Part shown: positions 40,831 through 49,557 of the stretch, piece by piece
How positions within the stretch are numbered: position 1 is the stretch's first letter
Layout of the letters: each line of letters starts with the position of its first letter
NCBI RefSeq assembly: GCF_000757425.2
Contig: NZ_JPKR02000005.1
Coordinates: 986,955-1,050,954 of the forward strand
Source: Tatumella morbirosei
GTDB taxonomy: Bacteria > Pseudomonadota > Gammaproteobacteria > Enterobacterales > Enterobacteriaceae
Reading direction: 5' to 3'
DNA length: 64,000 bases
Position numbers and translations under genes: made by a program
Notes under the pieces: model-generated
Told to the model about the DNA's origin: nothing
Databases searched by the model: none
The model's input: the letters and a program-made list of their open reading frames with translations, nothing else

Positions 40831-43155
40831 ATGAAAAAAATATCTCTGCTTTCCACTGCTATTTGCCTTGAGCTCGGGGCATCGGCGTTACTCTTTTCAT
40901 ATCCGGTACTGGCAGCTGACACCGCCACTAACGATACAGCGGCCAGCCAGCAACAGGCGACTGAACCAACGGCAGTTAGTAAGACTGATACCGACAGTGG
41001 CACGATTGTGGTGACCGCCAGACAACAAAATTTACAGGCACCGGGCGTTTCTACCATTACCGCAGACGAAATCCGTAAACATCCGCCGGCACGTGATGTT
41101 TCTGAAATTATTCGTACCATGCCTGGCGTTAACCTGACCGGGAACTCGACCAGTGGTCAGCGCGGTAATAACCGTCAGATTGACATCCGTGGGATGGGGC
41201 CGGAAAACACCCTGATTCTGATTGATGGCAAACCGGTTTCCAGCCGCAACTCGGTCCGCTTTGGCTGGCGTGGGGAACGGGATACCCGGGGGGATACTAA
41301 CTGGGTACCACCTGAGATGATTGAACGTATTGAAGTAATCCGCGGTCCTGCCGCGGCTCGTTACGGTAATGGTGCCATGGGCGGGGTGGTGAATATCATC
41401 ACCAAACAGGCAACTAACCAGTGGCATGGTTCATGGGATACCTATCTGAATGCGCCACAGCATAAATCGGAAGGTTCCACCAAGCGCACCAACTTCAGCC
41501 TGATGGGGCCGGTTTCTGACAGCCTGACACTGAGTATCTGGGGTAATCTGGATAAAACCCAGGCCGACGCCTACGATATCAACGAGTCGCATACTACTCC
41601 TCGCCCGGGCTTGTATGCGGGTGGCTATCCTGCTGGGCGCGAAGGGGTTATCGATAAGGAATTGCACGGTAAATTAAACTGGGAATTTGTCCGTAACCAG
41701 CATCTGGAATTTGAAGCAGGTACCAGCCGTCAGGGAAATCTGTATGCCGGCGATACCCAGAATACCAACACGACAGATTTCGTAAAATCGATGTACGGTA
41801 AAGAGACTAACCGTATTTATCGTCAGAACTATTCACTCACCTGGACCGGGGTCTGGGATAGCGGGGTCAGTACCAATACTTACGCTCAGTATGAAAGAAC
41901 CCGTAACTCAAGATTGTCTGAAGGGCTGGCTGGAGGGTTTGAAGGCGTACCGAGTGGTGGTTTTGCTGATATCGATTTAGGTGATGTACTGCTGCATAGT
42001 GAAGTTAGCATTCCGTTTAACCTGATGGTAAATCAGAACCTGACGCTGGGTACCGAATGGAATCAGCAGAAAATGAAAGACGGAGTATCGACCAGCCAGG
42101 CACTGACCGGGGACAGAACCGGGGGGGCAATTGACGGGATAACTACCGGGACACGCGACCCGTACTCCAGCGCCGAAATCTTCTCGTTGTTTGCTGAAGA
42201 TAATATGGATATTACCGACAGCACTGTGCTGACCCCGGCGCTGCGTTTCGATCACCATTCAGTTTCAGGAACTAACTGGAGCCCGTCACTGAATCTGTCG
42301 CAGAATCTCACCGACAACATTACCCTGAAAATGGGGATTGCCCGGGCTTATAAAGCCCCTAATCTGTATCAGACCAACAGAAATTATATTTTATACAGCA
42401 ATGGCCAGGGCTGTAACGGCTATGCCGGTTCAGGCGCCGGATGTTATCTGATGGGTAACGATAATCTGAAAGCCGAAACCAGTACTAACAAAGAAATCGG
42501 GCTGGAATATAAAGATGACGCCGGTCTGCAGGCCGGGGTTACCTGGTTCCGCAACGACTATCGCAACAAGATTGAGGCGGGTACCAGTTCTATTGGTACC
42601 AGCAGTACCGGTACTTATATCTACCAATGGCAAAATGTTCCGAAAGCCGTCGTAGAAGGTCTGGAAGGCACGCTGAATATTCCCGTTACCGATACCCTCA
42701 GCTGGAATAACAATATGACCTGGATGCTGCAGAGTAAGAATAAAACCACCGGTGATCGCTTATCGGTTATTCCGCAGTTTACCCTGAATTCCGGACTCAC
42801 CTGGCAGGCGCGTGAAGATCTGTCTCTGGCAACAACCTTTACCTGGTATGGGCGTCAGAAACCTAAACGTCTCGACTATCGCGGTAATGTGGTTAGTTAC
42901 CCGGACACCCGCGAAGTCAGCCCGTACAGTATCGTCGGTGCCAGTGCGACCTGGGATGCGACCAAAAATGTCAGCATCACTGCCGGGATAGAGAACCTGT
43001 TTGATAAACGCCATTTCCGTGAAGGTAACGCCCAGTCTACGGGAACCATTACTTCATCAGGAGTGGTTAACCCGATTACTATCTACGGCGCCGGTGCGAA
43101 TACTTACAACGAATCAGGGCGGACGTTCTATATGAGTCTGAATACCCACTTCTGA
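40831..43155 (+). CDS. fepA: Outer-membrane ferric enterobactin receptor FepA
   Basis: TonB-dependent receptor for ferric enterobactin. 774 residues (E. coli precursor 746). A signal peptide ends near PVLAAD; a low-complexity Thr/Gln-rich linker follows, longer than in E. coli; then the TonB box GTIVVTA, the plug domain (QIDIRGMGPENTLILIDG, RGPAAARYGNGAMGGVVNIIT) and a 22-strand barrel ending in phenylalanine (YMSLNTHF). Divergent from fes. In E. coli entD follows fepA; here it does not. Confidence 0.97.
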   Translation: MKKISLLSTAICLELGASALLFSYPVLAADTATNDTAASQQQATEPTAVSKTDTDSGTIVVTARQQNLQAPGVSTITADEIRKHPPARDVSEIIRTMPGVNLTGNSTSGQRGNNRQIDIRGMGPENTLILIDGKPVSSRNSVRFGWRGERDTRGDTNWVPPEMIERIEVIRGPAAARYGNGAMGGVVNIITKQATNQWHGSWDTYLNAPQHKSEGSTKRTNFSLMGPVSDSLTLSIWGNLDKTQADAYDINESHTTPRPGLYAGGYPAGREGVIDKELHGKLNWEFVRNQHLEFEAGTSRQGNLYAGDTQNTNTTDFVKSMYGKETNRIYRQNYSLTWTGVWDSGVSTNTYAQYERTRNSRLSEGLAGGFEGVPSGGFADIDLGDVLLHSEVSIPFNLMVNQNLTLGTEWNQQKMKDGVSTSQALTGDRTGGAIDGITTGTRDPYSSAEIFSLFAEDNMDITDSTVLTPALRFDHHSVSGTNWSPSLNLSQNLTDNITLKMGIARAYKAPNLYQTNRNYILYSNGQGCNGYAGSGAGCYLMGNDNLKAETSTNKEIGLEYKDDAGLQAGVTWFRNDYRNKIEAGTSSIGTSSTGTYIYQWQNVPKAVVEGLEGTLNIPVTDTLSWNNNMTWMLQSKNKTTGDRLSVIPQFTLNSGLTWQAREDLSLATTFTWYGRQKPKRLDYRGNVVSYPDTREVSPYSIVGASATWDATKNVSITAGIENLFDKRHFREGNAQSTGTITSSGVVNPITIYGAGANTYNESGRTFYMSLNTHF

Positions 43156-43170
43156 TCAGTGAGCGACATA

Positions 43171-43205
43171 AAAAACGCCGCCCTCAGAAATGAGCGCGGC
43201 TTTTT
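43171..43205. terminator. Bidirectional terminator between fepA and dacB
   Basis: AAAAA then GCCGC/GCGGC and CTCA/TGAG stems with a GAAA tetraloop and a closing TTTTT (43171-43205). Convergent genes on both sides; it marks the right end of the enterobactin block. Confidence 0.9.
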
Positions 43206-43215
43206 GTTTACCGAA

Positions 43216-44652
43216 TCAGTACTGCTGGTAAAGATCGCGATACAGACGGCTTTCAAAGCGTACCAGCGGAGCGCGGCGGGTACGCTGGTCCTGCGGCGGT
43301 ACCGCGTAGCCAGAGAGATACTGCACAAACGCGATTTTATTGCCGTTAGCGGTGGTCAGGAATCCTGCCAGGTTATAAACCCCCTGCAAAGAACCGGTTT
43401 TCGCCGATAACTTACCATCCACCCCGGCCTCATGCAGACCACCCCGGTACTGCAGGGTTCCGTCATGCCCGGATAATGGCAACATGCTGATGAAGTCCAG
43501 TGTACTGTCGTTTTTGCCAATGTATTGCAATGCCTGCATCATGGTGGTGGGGGCGACCAGATCGTGGCGCGACAGCCCGGAACCGTCCATCTGCACCGTA
43601 TTGCCGAAATCAATCCCGGCTTTCTCTTTCAGAATTCTCCTGACCGCATCAGAACCCGCACGATAAGTGCCTGGTACGTTAAAGTAGTGATGGCCAATGG
43701 TTCGGAAAATAGTATCGGCATACATGTTATCGGACACCTTCAGCATATGGTGCAACAGGTCATGTAGCGGTGCTGAATCATGGCTGGCAAGTACGGTACC
43801 CGGCGGGGTCGGCTGAGTTTGCCGTAACAGATGACCACTGTAGTCGATATCTGCCTGACGCAATTCATCACGCAGAATTTCACCGGCCCAGGCGGCGCCA
43901 TCCTGCACAGCAAAGGCTAACGGAAGCGGGTCGGCGCGTTTACGCAGACACCCGGTCAGGGTATAGCGGTTTAATTCACCCGGTACCACATCGAGTTCAC
44001 AATACTGGCCTTCCGTGGAATTGGGGGCGATAGTCTTCACTTCGCTGAACATATGTGCCGGATAGTAGGAGGCTATACGAATATAGGCGTTTTGCCCGGG
44101 AGTATCAGCACTGTAGAGGGCAACAGAAAAACAGTTTTTGTCGATAATTGCGGCCCCCGGTGGAGCACTGAAACACTGGGTCAGATCGTTCCAGGGCCAG
44201 CCCGGAGCAGCATCATGGCTGGCAAATACTGAGGTATCAATCACCAGGTTGCCCTGAATATGGGTGACCCCCTGTTTTTTCAGGCTACTCACCATCGCCC
44301 GTAAATCCTGACGGGTAAATGACGGGTCGCCGTCGAATCGCGCCACCAGGTCACCCTGTAATGTACCGTTACTGATTTTACCTTTTGTTTCAAACGTGGT
44401 CTGAAACCTGAAATCTTTGCCCAGTTCCAGCAGCGCGGCCAGTGATGTGAAAATTTTCATCGTACTGGCAGGCAACGACATACGCTGGCCGTTATAGTCC
44501 ACCAAAGGTTCCTGCGAGCCGACTTTTTGTGCCAGGAACGCCAGACTGGTCCCGCTTGGCAAATATTGTGTATATTGCTCTACAGGGATAGCGGCCTGAG
44601 CCTGCAGAGTAAAAGCGAGAGTCAATCCTGATATAAGTCGTAAAAATCGCAT
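43216..44652 (-). CDS. dacB: D-alanyl-D-alanine carboxypeptidase/endopeptidase (PBP4)
   Basis: Periplasmic class C penicillin-binding protein that trims or cuts peptidoglycan cross-links. 478 residues (E. coli 477) with a signal peptide cut after QAQA, the SxxK motif Ser63-Thr-Met-Lys66, SDN in KVSDNMYAD and KTG in SAKTGSLQG, plus the large insert between SxxK and SDN typical of this class. Divergent from greA. Confidence 0.97.
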   Translation of the reverse strand: MRFLRLISGLTLAFTLQAQAAIPVEQYTQYLPSGTSLAFLAQKVGSQEPLVDYNGQRMSLPASTMKIFTSLAALLELGKDFRFQTTFETKGKISNGTLQGDLVARFDGDPSFTRQDLRAMVSSLKKQGVTHIQGNLVIDTSVFASHDAAPGWPWNDLTQCFSAPPGAAIIDKNCFSVALYSADTPGQNAYIRIASYYPAHMFSEVKTIAPNSTEGQYCELDVVPGELNRYTLTGCLRKRADPLPLAFAVQDGAAWAGEILRDELRQADIDYSGHLLRQTQPTPPGTVLASHDSAPLHDLLHHMLKVSDNMYADTIFRTIGHHYFNVPGTYRAGSDAVRRILKEKAGIDFGNTVQMDGSGLSRHDLVAPTTMMQALQYIGKNDSTLDFISMLPLSGHDGTLQYRGGLHEAGVDGKLSAKTGSLQGVYNLAGFLTTANGNKIAFVQYLSGYAVPPQDQRTRRAPLVRFESRLYRDLYQQY

Positions 44653-44726
44653 AATCTCGGGCTAAGTGACGGAGGAAGCCGCAATACTACGTCCCCTTAT
44701 GGGGGAAAGTAAACGATGACCCATAG

Positions 44727-44754
44727 GGAACTCCGGGGTAAAATACGTATCAAA
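44727..44754 (+). promoter_or_regulatory. Sigma-E promoter of greA
   Basis: GGAACTC (44727-44733), a 16-base spacer, and TCAAA (44750-44754) match the sigma-E consensus GGAACTT-N16-TCNNA at nearly all key positions. greA is a known sigma-E target in E. coli. The expected transcript would start near 44760. Confidence 0.75.
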
Positions 44755-44759
44755 ATGAA

Positions 44760-44812
44760 AAACTGACGCTTGCCTGTGGTTAAACATGCCCCGGGCAGGC
44801 TTGTTTTATTCT
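44760..44812 (+). ncRNA. GraL-like terminated leader RNA of greA (candidate)
   Basis: Downstream of the sigma-E promoter, GCCTG (44772-44776) can pair with CAGGC (44796-44800), followed by TTGTTTTATT. In E. coli the greA leader gives the short terminated RNA GraL at this place. The stem is short and ends are estimated from the promoter and T-run, so this is a positional and structural inference. Confidence 0.4.
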
Positions 44813-44896
44813 GAAATTAATGCGTTGCAGGACGCTATTCTCTGCAGTCATCAGTCAGGATGACACTTCTACACATAAGATAATGAGGAGTTTAAG

Positions 44897-45373
44897 ATGA
44901 GTCAGGTTCCTATGACGCTGCGTGGTGCTGAAAAACTGCGTACAGAACTTGAAGAGCTGAAAACTGTGAAGCGTCCCCGCATCATCGCCTCTATCGCGGA
45001 AGCGCGTGAACACGGCGATCTGAAAGAAAATGCGGAGTATCATGCTGCCCGTGAAGAGCAGGGGTTTTGTGAAGGGCGTATTCAGGAAATTGAAGCAAAA
45101 TTATCCAATGCTCAGATCATTGATGTCACTAAAATGCCGGCCACAGGGCGGGTTATTTTTGGGGCAACCGTCACCGTCTATAACACCGCAACCGATGAAG
45201 AATCGACTTACCGGATTGTGGGGGACGATGAAGCCGATTTTAAGCAAAATCTGATTTCTGTAAATTCACCGATGGCCCGCGGATTAATTTCCAAGCAACA
45301 GGATGATGTTGCGGTAATTAAGACGCCGGGTGGTGATGTGGAATATGAGATTCTGCGGGTGGAATACCTGTAA
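44897..45373 (+). CDS. greA: Transcription elongation factor GreA
   Basis: Enters the RNA polymerase secondary channel and stimulates cleavage of backtracked RNA. 158 residues, identical in length to E. coli. The N-terminal coiled coil (1-75) carries the tip acidic residues in [17 protein letters not shown], and the C-terminal FKBP-like domain contains SPMARGLI and [14 protein letters not shown] precedes the ATG. Divergent from dacB. Confidence 0.98.
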   Translation: MSQVPMTLRGAEKLRTELEELKTVKRPRIIASIAEAREHGDLKENAEYHAAREEQGFCEGRIQEIEAKLSNAQIIDVTKMPATGRVIFGATVTVYNTATDEESTYRIVGDDEADFKQNLISVNSPMARGLISKQQDDVAVIKTPGGDVEYEILRVEYL

Positions 45374-45510
45374 TCTCTTGCTACGCTTAAGTAACAGAAT
45401 GTCACTTTTACCGGTAAGTGATTCAGCGGATGAGTAAAAATGTGCGGTAACCCTGCATTGATTTACTTAGCGTGGTAACATAAGTTGCCTGAATGAAATG
45501 TAAAGAATAG

Positions 45511-45534
45511 AAAAGGCCGCGGGTGCGGCCTTTT
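45511..45534. terminator. Bidirectional terminator between greA and yhbY
   Basis: AAAAGGCCGC (45511-45520) and GCGGCCTTTT (45525-45534) form a perfect 10-base stem with loop GGGT; A-run and T-run flank it, serving both convergent genes. Confidence 0.95.
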
Positions 45535-45593
45535 AACCCACAGCACAGCTGTGGCAATTTCTTCGGGCGCCGTTACCGGTACGGCGCAGAAAT

Positions 45594-45887
45594 TCAGCGA
45601 GGCAGAGAAATTTTATTCTCTTTTGAGCGGCGATACAGCACCAGTATTTTGCCAATAACCTGAACTTCTGAAGCCTGGGTTTCACGAATAATGGCATTAA
45701 CAATCAAAGCTTTAGTTTCGCGGTCTTCACCTGCGATTTTTACTTTGATCAGTTCGTGATGTTCCAGCGCGTTCTCGATTTCAGCCAGTACACCTTCGGT
45801 CAGGCCGTTGTTGCCTAACATGACAACTGGCTTCAGGGGATGGGCCAGGCCTTTCAGGTGCTGTTTTTGTTTGGTACTCAGATTCAT
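45594..45887 (-). CDS. yhbY: CRM-domain RNA-binding protein YhbY
   Basis: Associates with pre-50S ribosomal subunits. 97 residues forming a single CRM domain with [27 protein letters not shown], the GxxG-like loop, and a basic C-terminus. Divergent from rlmE, the conserved arrangement. Confidence 0.96.
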
Positions 45888-45909
45888 CGTATTATTTACT
45901 TACTCAGGG

Positions 45910-45938
45910 ATTGAAAACGGTTCATTCTACCGCCATCT
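45910..45938 (+). promoter_or_regulatory. Heat-shock (sigma-32) promoter candidate for rlmE-ftsH
   Basis: ATTGAAA (45910-45916), a 14-base spacer, and CGCCATCT (45931-45938) differ from CTTGAAA-N-CCCCATNT by one base in each box. The rlmE-ftsH operon is a known sigma-32 target in E. coli. The rlmE start is about 68 bases past the expected start of transcription. Confidence 0.65.
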
Positions 45939-46012
45939 CTGGTATATCGCCAAATCAACGCGAATTATACGTGGTGATTTCTCGCGACAAGCACGAATTA
46001 GTTGGAAAAATT

Positions 46013-46643
46013 ATGACCGGTAAAAAGCGTTCAGCCAGTTCCAGCCGCTGGCTTCAGGAACACTTTAGCGATAAGTATGTGCAGCAGGCACAAAAAAAAC
46101 GGGTTGCGTTCGCGCGCCTGGTTTAAACTGGATGAAATTCAGCAAGGTGACAAATTATTCAAACCGGGCATGACGGTTGTTGACCTTGGCGCAGCTCCGG
46201 GGGGCTGGTCGCAATATGTGGTTCAACAAATCGGTTCCAAAGGGCGTATTATTGCTTGCGACCTGCTGCCGATGGACCCTATTGTAGGGGTAGACTTTCT
46301 GCAGGGTGATTTTCGTGACCAGGCGGTTTTAGCAGCATTACTGGAACGTGTAGGTGATGATAAAGTTCAGGTCGTCATGTCTGATATGGCACCGAATATG
46401 AGCGGTACTCCGGCAGTGGATATTCCACGTTCGATGTATCTGATAGAGCTGGCGTTGGATATGTGTCGGGATATTCTGGCGCCGGGTGGTAGTTTTGTAG
46501 TGAAAGTGTTTCAGGGAGATGGCTTCGATGAATACCTGCGGGAAATTCGCTCCCTGTTTACGAAAGTGAAAATTCGGAAGCCTGACGCTTCACGTTCACG
46601 TTCACGTGAAGTGTACATTGTAGCGACTGGGCGCAAACTATAG
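46013..46643 (+). pseudogene. rlmE: 23S rRNA 2'-O-methyltransferase RlmE, frameshifted as written
   Basis: Heat-shock methyltransferase that modifies U2552 of 23S rRNA late in 50S assembly. The first 27 or so codons ([18 protein letters not shown]...) are in one frame and the rest ([15 protein letters not shown] to the end) in another. The break is an eight-A run at 46092-46099; removing one A gives [10 protein letters not shown] and a 209-residue protein, exactly the E. coli length, with the SAM motif [13 protein letters not shown] and catalytic Lys-Asp-Lys residues intact. All else is well conserved, so a homopolymer error or slippage-prone site is more likely than true decay; loss strongly slows growth in E. 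coli. Confidence 0.9.
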
Positions 46644-46689
46644 TACCCTACGCTGTCTGTTAACATCGTTGTAATATGAGGTTAATCCC

Positions 46690-48642
46690 TTGAGTGACAT
46701 GGCGAAAAACCTGATTCTCTGGCTAGTCATCGCGGTAGTGCTGATGTCGGTGTTCCAGAGCTTTGGGCCCAGCGAGTCGAATGGCCGGAGAGTTGATTAC
46801 TCAACTTTCTTGTCGGAAGTGAACCAGGATCAGGTCCGCGAGGCACGTATTAACGGGCGTGAAATTAACGTTATCAAAAAAGACAGTGGAAAATATACGA
46901 CCTATATTCCTGTCAACGATCCCAAGTTGCTCGATAATCTGCTGACTAAAAATGTAAAAGTCGTTGGTGAGCCACCGGAAGAGCCAAGTCTGCTGACTTC
47001 TATCTTCATTTCATGGTTCCCGATGCTGTTACTGATAGGCGTGTGGATATTCTTTATGCGCCAGATGCAAGGCGGTGGCGGCAAAGGCGCGATGTCTTTT
47101 GGTAAGAGCAAGGCGCGTATGCTTACCGAAGACCAGATTAAGACCACTTTTGCTGATGTCGCCGGTTGTGATGAAGCGAAAGAGGAAGTGAGCGAGCTGG
47201 TTGAATACCTGCGTGAGCCGAGCCGCTTCCAGAAACTGGGTGGTAAAATTCCTAAGGGCGTCCTGATGGTCGGTCCTCCGGGTACCGGTAAAACATTACT
47301 GGCGAAAGCGATTGCCGGTGAAGCCAAAGTTCCGTTCTTTACCATTTCCGGTTCTGACTTTGTTGAAATGTTTGTCGGTGTCGGTGCGTCCCGTGTGCGT
47401 GATATGTTCGAACAGGCTAAAAAAGCGGCCCCGTGCATTATCTTCATCGATGAAATCGATGCGGTGGGTCGTCAGCGTGGTGCCGGTCTCGGTGGCGGGC
47501 ACGATGAACGTGAGCAGACACTGAACCAGATGCTGGTTGAAATGGATGGTTTTGAAGGTAACGAAGGAATTATCGTTATTGCTGCGACTAACCGTCCGGA
47601 TGTTCTTGACCCTGCATTACTGCGTCCTGGCCGTTTTGACCGTCAGGTAGTGGTTGGTTTGCCAGATGTTCGTGGTCGTGAGCAGATTCTTAAGGTGCAT
47701 ATGCGTCGTGTTCCGTTAGCGACAGATATTGATGCTGCTATTATCGCTCGTGGTACCCCTGGTTTCTCCGGGGCCGACCTGGCGAACCTGGTCAATGAAG
47801 CGGCATTGTTTGCTGCCCGTGGTAACAAGCGCGTTGTCTCAATGGTTGAGTTTGAAAAAGCCAAAGACAAGATCATGATGGGTGCTGAACGTCGTTCAAT
47901 GGTGATGACCGAAGCTCAGAAAGAGTCAACCGCATACCACGAAGCAGGACACGCCATTATCGGTCGTCTGGTGCCTGAACATGACCCGGTACATAAAGTG
48001 ACCATTATTCCTCGTGGTCGTGCATTAGGCGTGACTTTCTTCCTGCCGGAAGGAGATGCCATCAGTGCCAGCCGCCAGAAACTCGAAAGTCAGATCTCTA
48101 CACTGTACGGTGGTCGTCTGGCAGAAGAGATTATCTATGGTGCCGAGAAGGTCTCTACCGGGGCGTCTAACGATATTAAAGTGGCAACCAACCTGGCACG
48201 TAACATGGTAACGCAATGGGGCTTCTCAGAAAAACTGGGACCATTACTGTATGCTGAGGAAGATGGTGAAGTGTTCCTGGGTCGTTCAGTCGCCAAAGCG
48301 AAGCATATGTCTGATGAGACTGCGCGTATTATCGACCAGGAAGTGAAACACCTGATTGACAGCAATTATCAGCGTGCCCGTACTATCCTTAATGAAAACA
48401 TGGATATCCTTCATTCCATGAAAGATGCATTAATGAAGTACGAGACTATCGATGCACCACAGATTGATGATCTGATGGCCCGCCGTGAAGTACGTCCACC
48501 GGCTGGCTGGGAAGAACCTAAAAATAATGGTTCTTCTTCAGACAACAACAGTGGCACCCCTGCTCCTCAGGCTCCGCGTCCGGTGGATGAACCGCGCACT
48601 GAGAACCCGGGCAATACCATGTCTGAATCATTCGATAAATAA
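46690..48642 (+). CDS. ftsH: ATP-dependent zinc metalloprotease FtsH
   Basis: Inner-membrane AAA+ protease that degrades sigma-32, LpxC and misassembled membrane proteins. Two N-terminal membrane segments, AAA domain with [14 protein letters not shown] and the second region of homology [21 protein letters not shown], then the zinc site HEAGH. The start is either TTG 46690 (650 residues, with GAGG at 46678-46681) or ATG 46699 (647 residues, MAKNLILW, the E. coli form); the ribosome binding site favours TTG. It follows rlmE by 46 bases. Through LpxC it sets LPS synthesis, which ties it to the lpt/kds genes of this window. Confidence 0.98.
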   Translation: MSDMAKNLILWLVIAVVLMSVFQSFGPSESNGRRVDYSTFLSEVNQDQVREARINGREINVIKKDSGKYTTYIPVNDPKLLDNLLTKNVKVVGEPPEEPSLLTSIFISWFPMLLLIGVWIFFMRQMQGGGGKGAMSFGKSKARMLTEDQIKTTFADVAGCDEAKEEVSELVEYLREPSRFQKLGGKIPKGVLMVGPPGTGKTLLAKAIAGEAKVPFFTISGSDFVEMFVGVGASRVRDMFEQAKKAAPCIIFIDEIDAVGRQRGAGLGGGHDEREQTLNQMLVEMDGFEGNEGIIVIAATNRPDVLDPALLRPGRFDRQVVVGLPDVRGREQILKVHMRRVPLATDIDAAIIARGTPGFSGADLANLVNEAALFAARGNKRVVSMVEFEKAKDKIMMGAERRSMVMTEAQKESTAYHEAGHAIIGRLVPEHDPVHKVTIIPRGRALGVTFFLPEGDAISASRQKLESQISTLYGGRLAEEIIYGAEKVSTGASNDIKVATNLARNMVTQWGFSEKLGPLLYAEEDGEVFLGRSVAKAKHMSDETARIIDQEVKHLIDSNYQRARTILNENMDILHSMKDALMKYETIDAPQIDDLMARREVRPPAGWEEPKNNGSSSDNNSGTPAPQAPRPVDEPRTENPGNTMSESFDK

Positions 48643-48663
48643 GTTGTTTTTGCGTTAAAATAC

Positions 48664-48690
48664 AACCCCGGCTGGTCCGGGGTTTTTTTT
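48664..48690 (+). terminator. Intrinsic terminator after ftsH
   Basis: AACCCCGG (48664-48671) and CCGGGGTT (48677-48684) with loop CTGGT and a long T-run. Confidence 0.95.
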
Positions 48691-48719
48691 GCTGATTTTT
48701 GTTGCCGGGAGACCATCTG

Positions 48720-49553
48720 ATGAAGTTGTACGCCAGGGATTCTGAACTTGACCTTTCATTTCCTCATGTGATGGGAATTCTGAATATCACCCCTGATTCA
48801 TTTTCGGATGGTGGCAGCCATGCGACATTGACCGATGCTATCACCCACACCAATGAAATGGTCAATGCCGGCGCGACTATCATTGATGTCGGAGGAGAAT
48901 CGACCCGCCCGGGGGCAGCTGATGTCAGTGTAGAAGAAGAACTGGAGCGGGTGATTCCTGTGGTGACTGAAATTGCCCGCCGTTTCGAAGTCTGGATCTC
49001 GGTGGATACTTCCCGTCCAGAGGTGATACGTGAATCTGCACGGGCAGGGGCTCATCTGATTAACGATATCCGGGCATTACAGATGCCAGGTGCACTGTCG
49101 GCAGCCGCCGAAACCGGATTACCTGTCTGCATTATGCATATGCAGGGGCAGCCAAAAACCATGCAGCAGGCGCCTGAGTATGATGATGTCGTGGCCGAAG
49201 TGGACCGTTTTTTTGCTGAACAGATTGAACGCTGCCTCGCCGGAGGCATACAAAAACAGAACCTGATACTCGACCCGGGTTATGGTTTTGGTAAAACACT
49301 GGCGCATAATTACCAGTTGCTGGCTAACCTGAGCCATTTCCATCATTTCGGATTACCACTGTTGGCAGGAATGTCCAGAAAATCGATGATAGGTCAGTTA
49401 TTAAATGTCGGGCCGTCACAACGTCTGAATGGCAGCCTAGCTTGCGCTGTCATTGCTGCGATGCAGGGAGCGCAAATTCTCCGTGTGCATGATGTTAAAG
49501 AAACCGTTGAAGCAATACGGGTTGCAGAAGCCACATTAAGAGCGAAAGGATAA
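48720..49553 (+). CDS. folP: Dihydropteroate synthase
   Basis: Joins p-aminobenzoate and hydroxymethyl-dihydropterin diphosphate in folate synthesis; target of sulfonamides. 277 residues in a TIM barrel: [38 protein letters not shown] and GMSRKSMIG, with no insertion near the sulfonamide-binding loops. ATG 48720 fits [18 protein letters not shown] lies upstream. glmM starts four bases later. Confidence 0.97.
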   Translation: MKLYARDSELDLSFPHVMGILNITPDSFSDGGSHATLTDAITHTNEMVNAGATIIDVGGESTRPGAADVSVEEELERVIPVVTEIARRFEVWISVDTSRPEVIRESARAGAHLINDIRALQMPGALSAAAETGLPVCIMHMQGQPKTMQQAPEYDDVVAEVDRFFAEQIERCLAGGIQKQNLILDPGYGFGKTLAHNYQLLANLSHFHHFGLPLLAGMSRKSMIGQLLNVGPSQRLNGSLACAVIAAMQGAQILRVHDVKETVEAIRVAEATLRAKG

Positions 49554-49557
49554 CAAT

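Noticed and set aside
26200-43215. Mobile element borders around the enterobactin block
   Set aside because: No terminal inverted repeats, target duplications, transposase, integrase or tRNA were seen at either edge.
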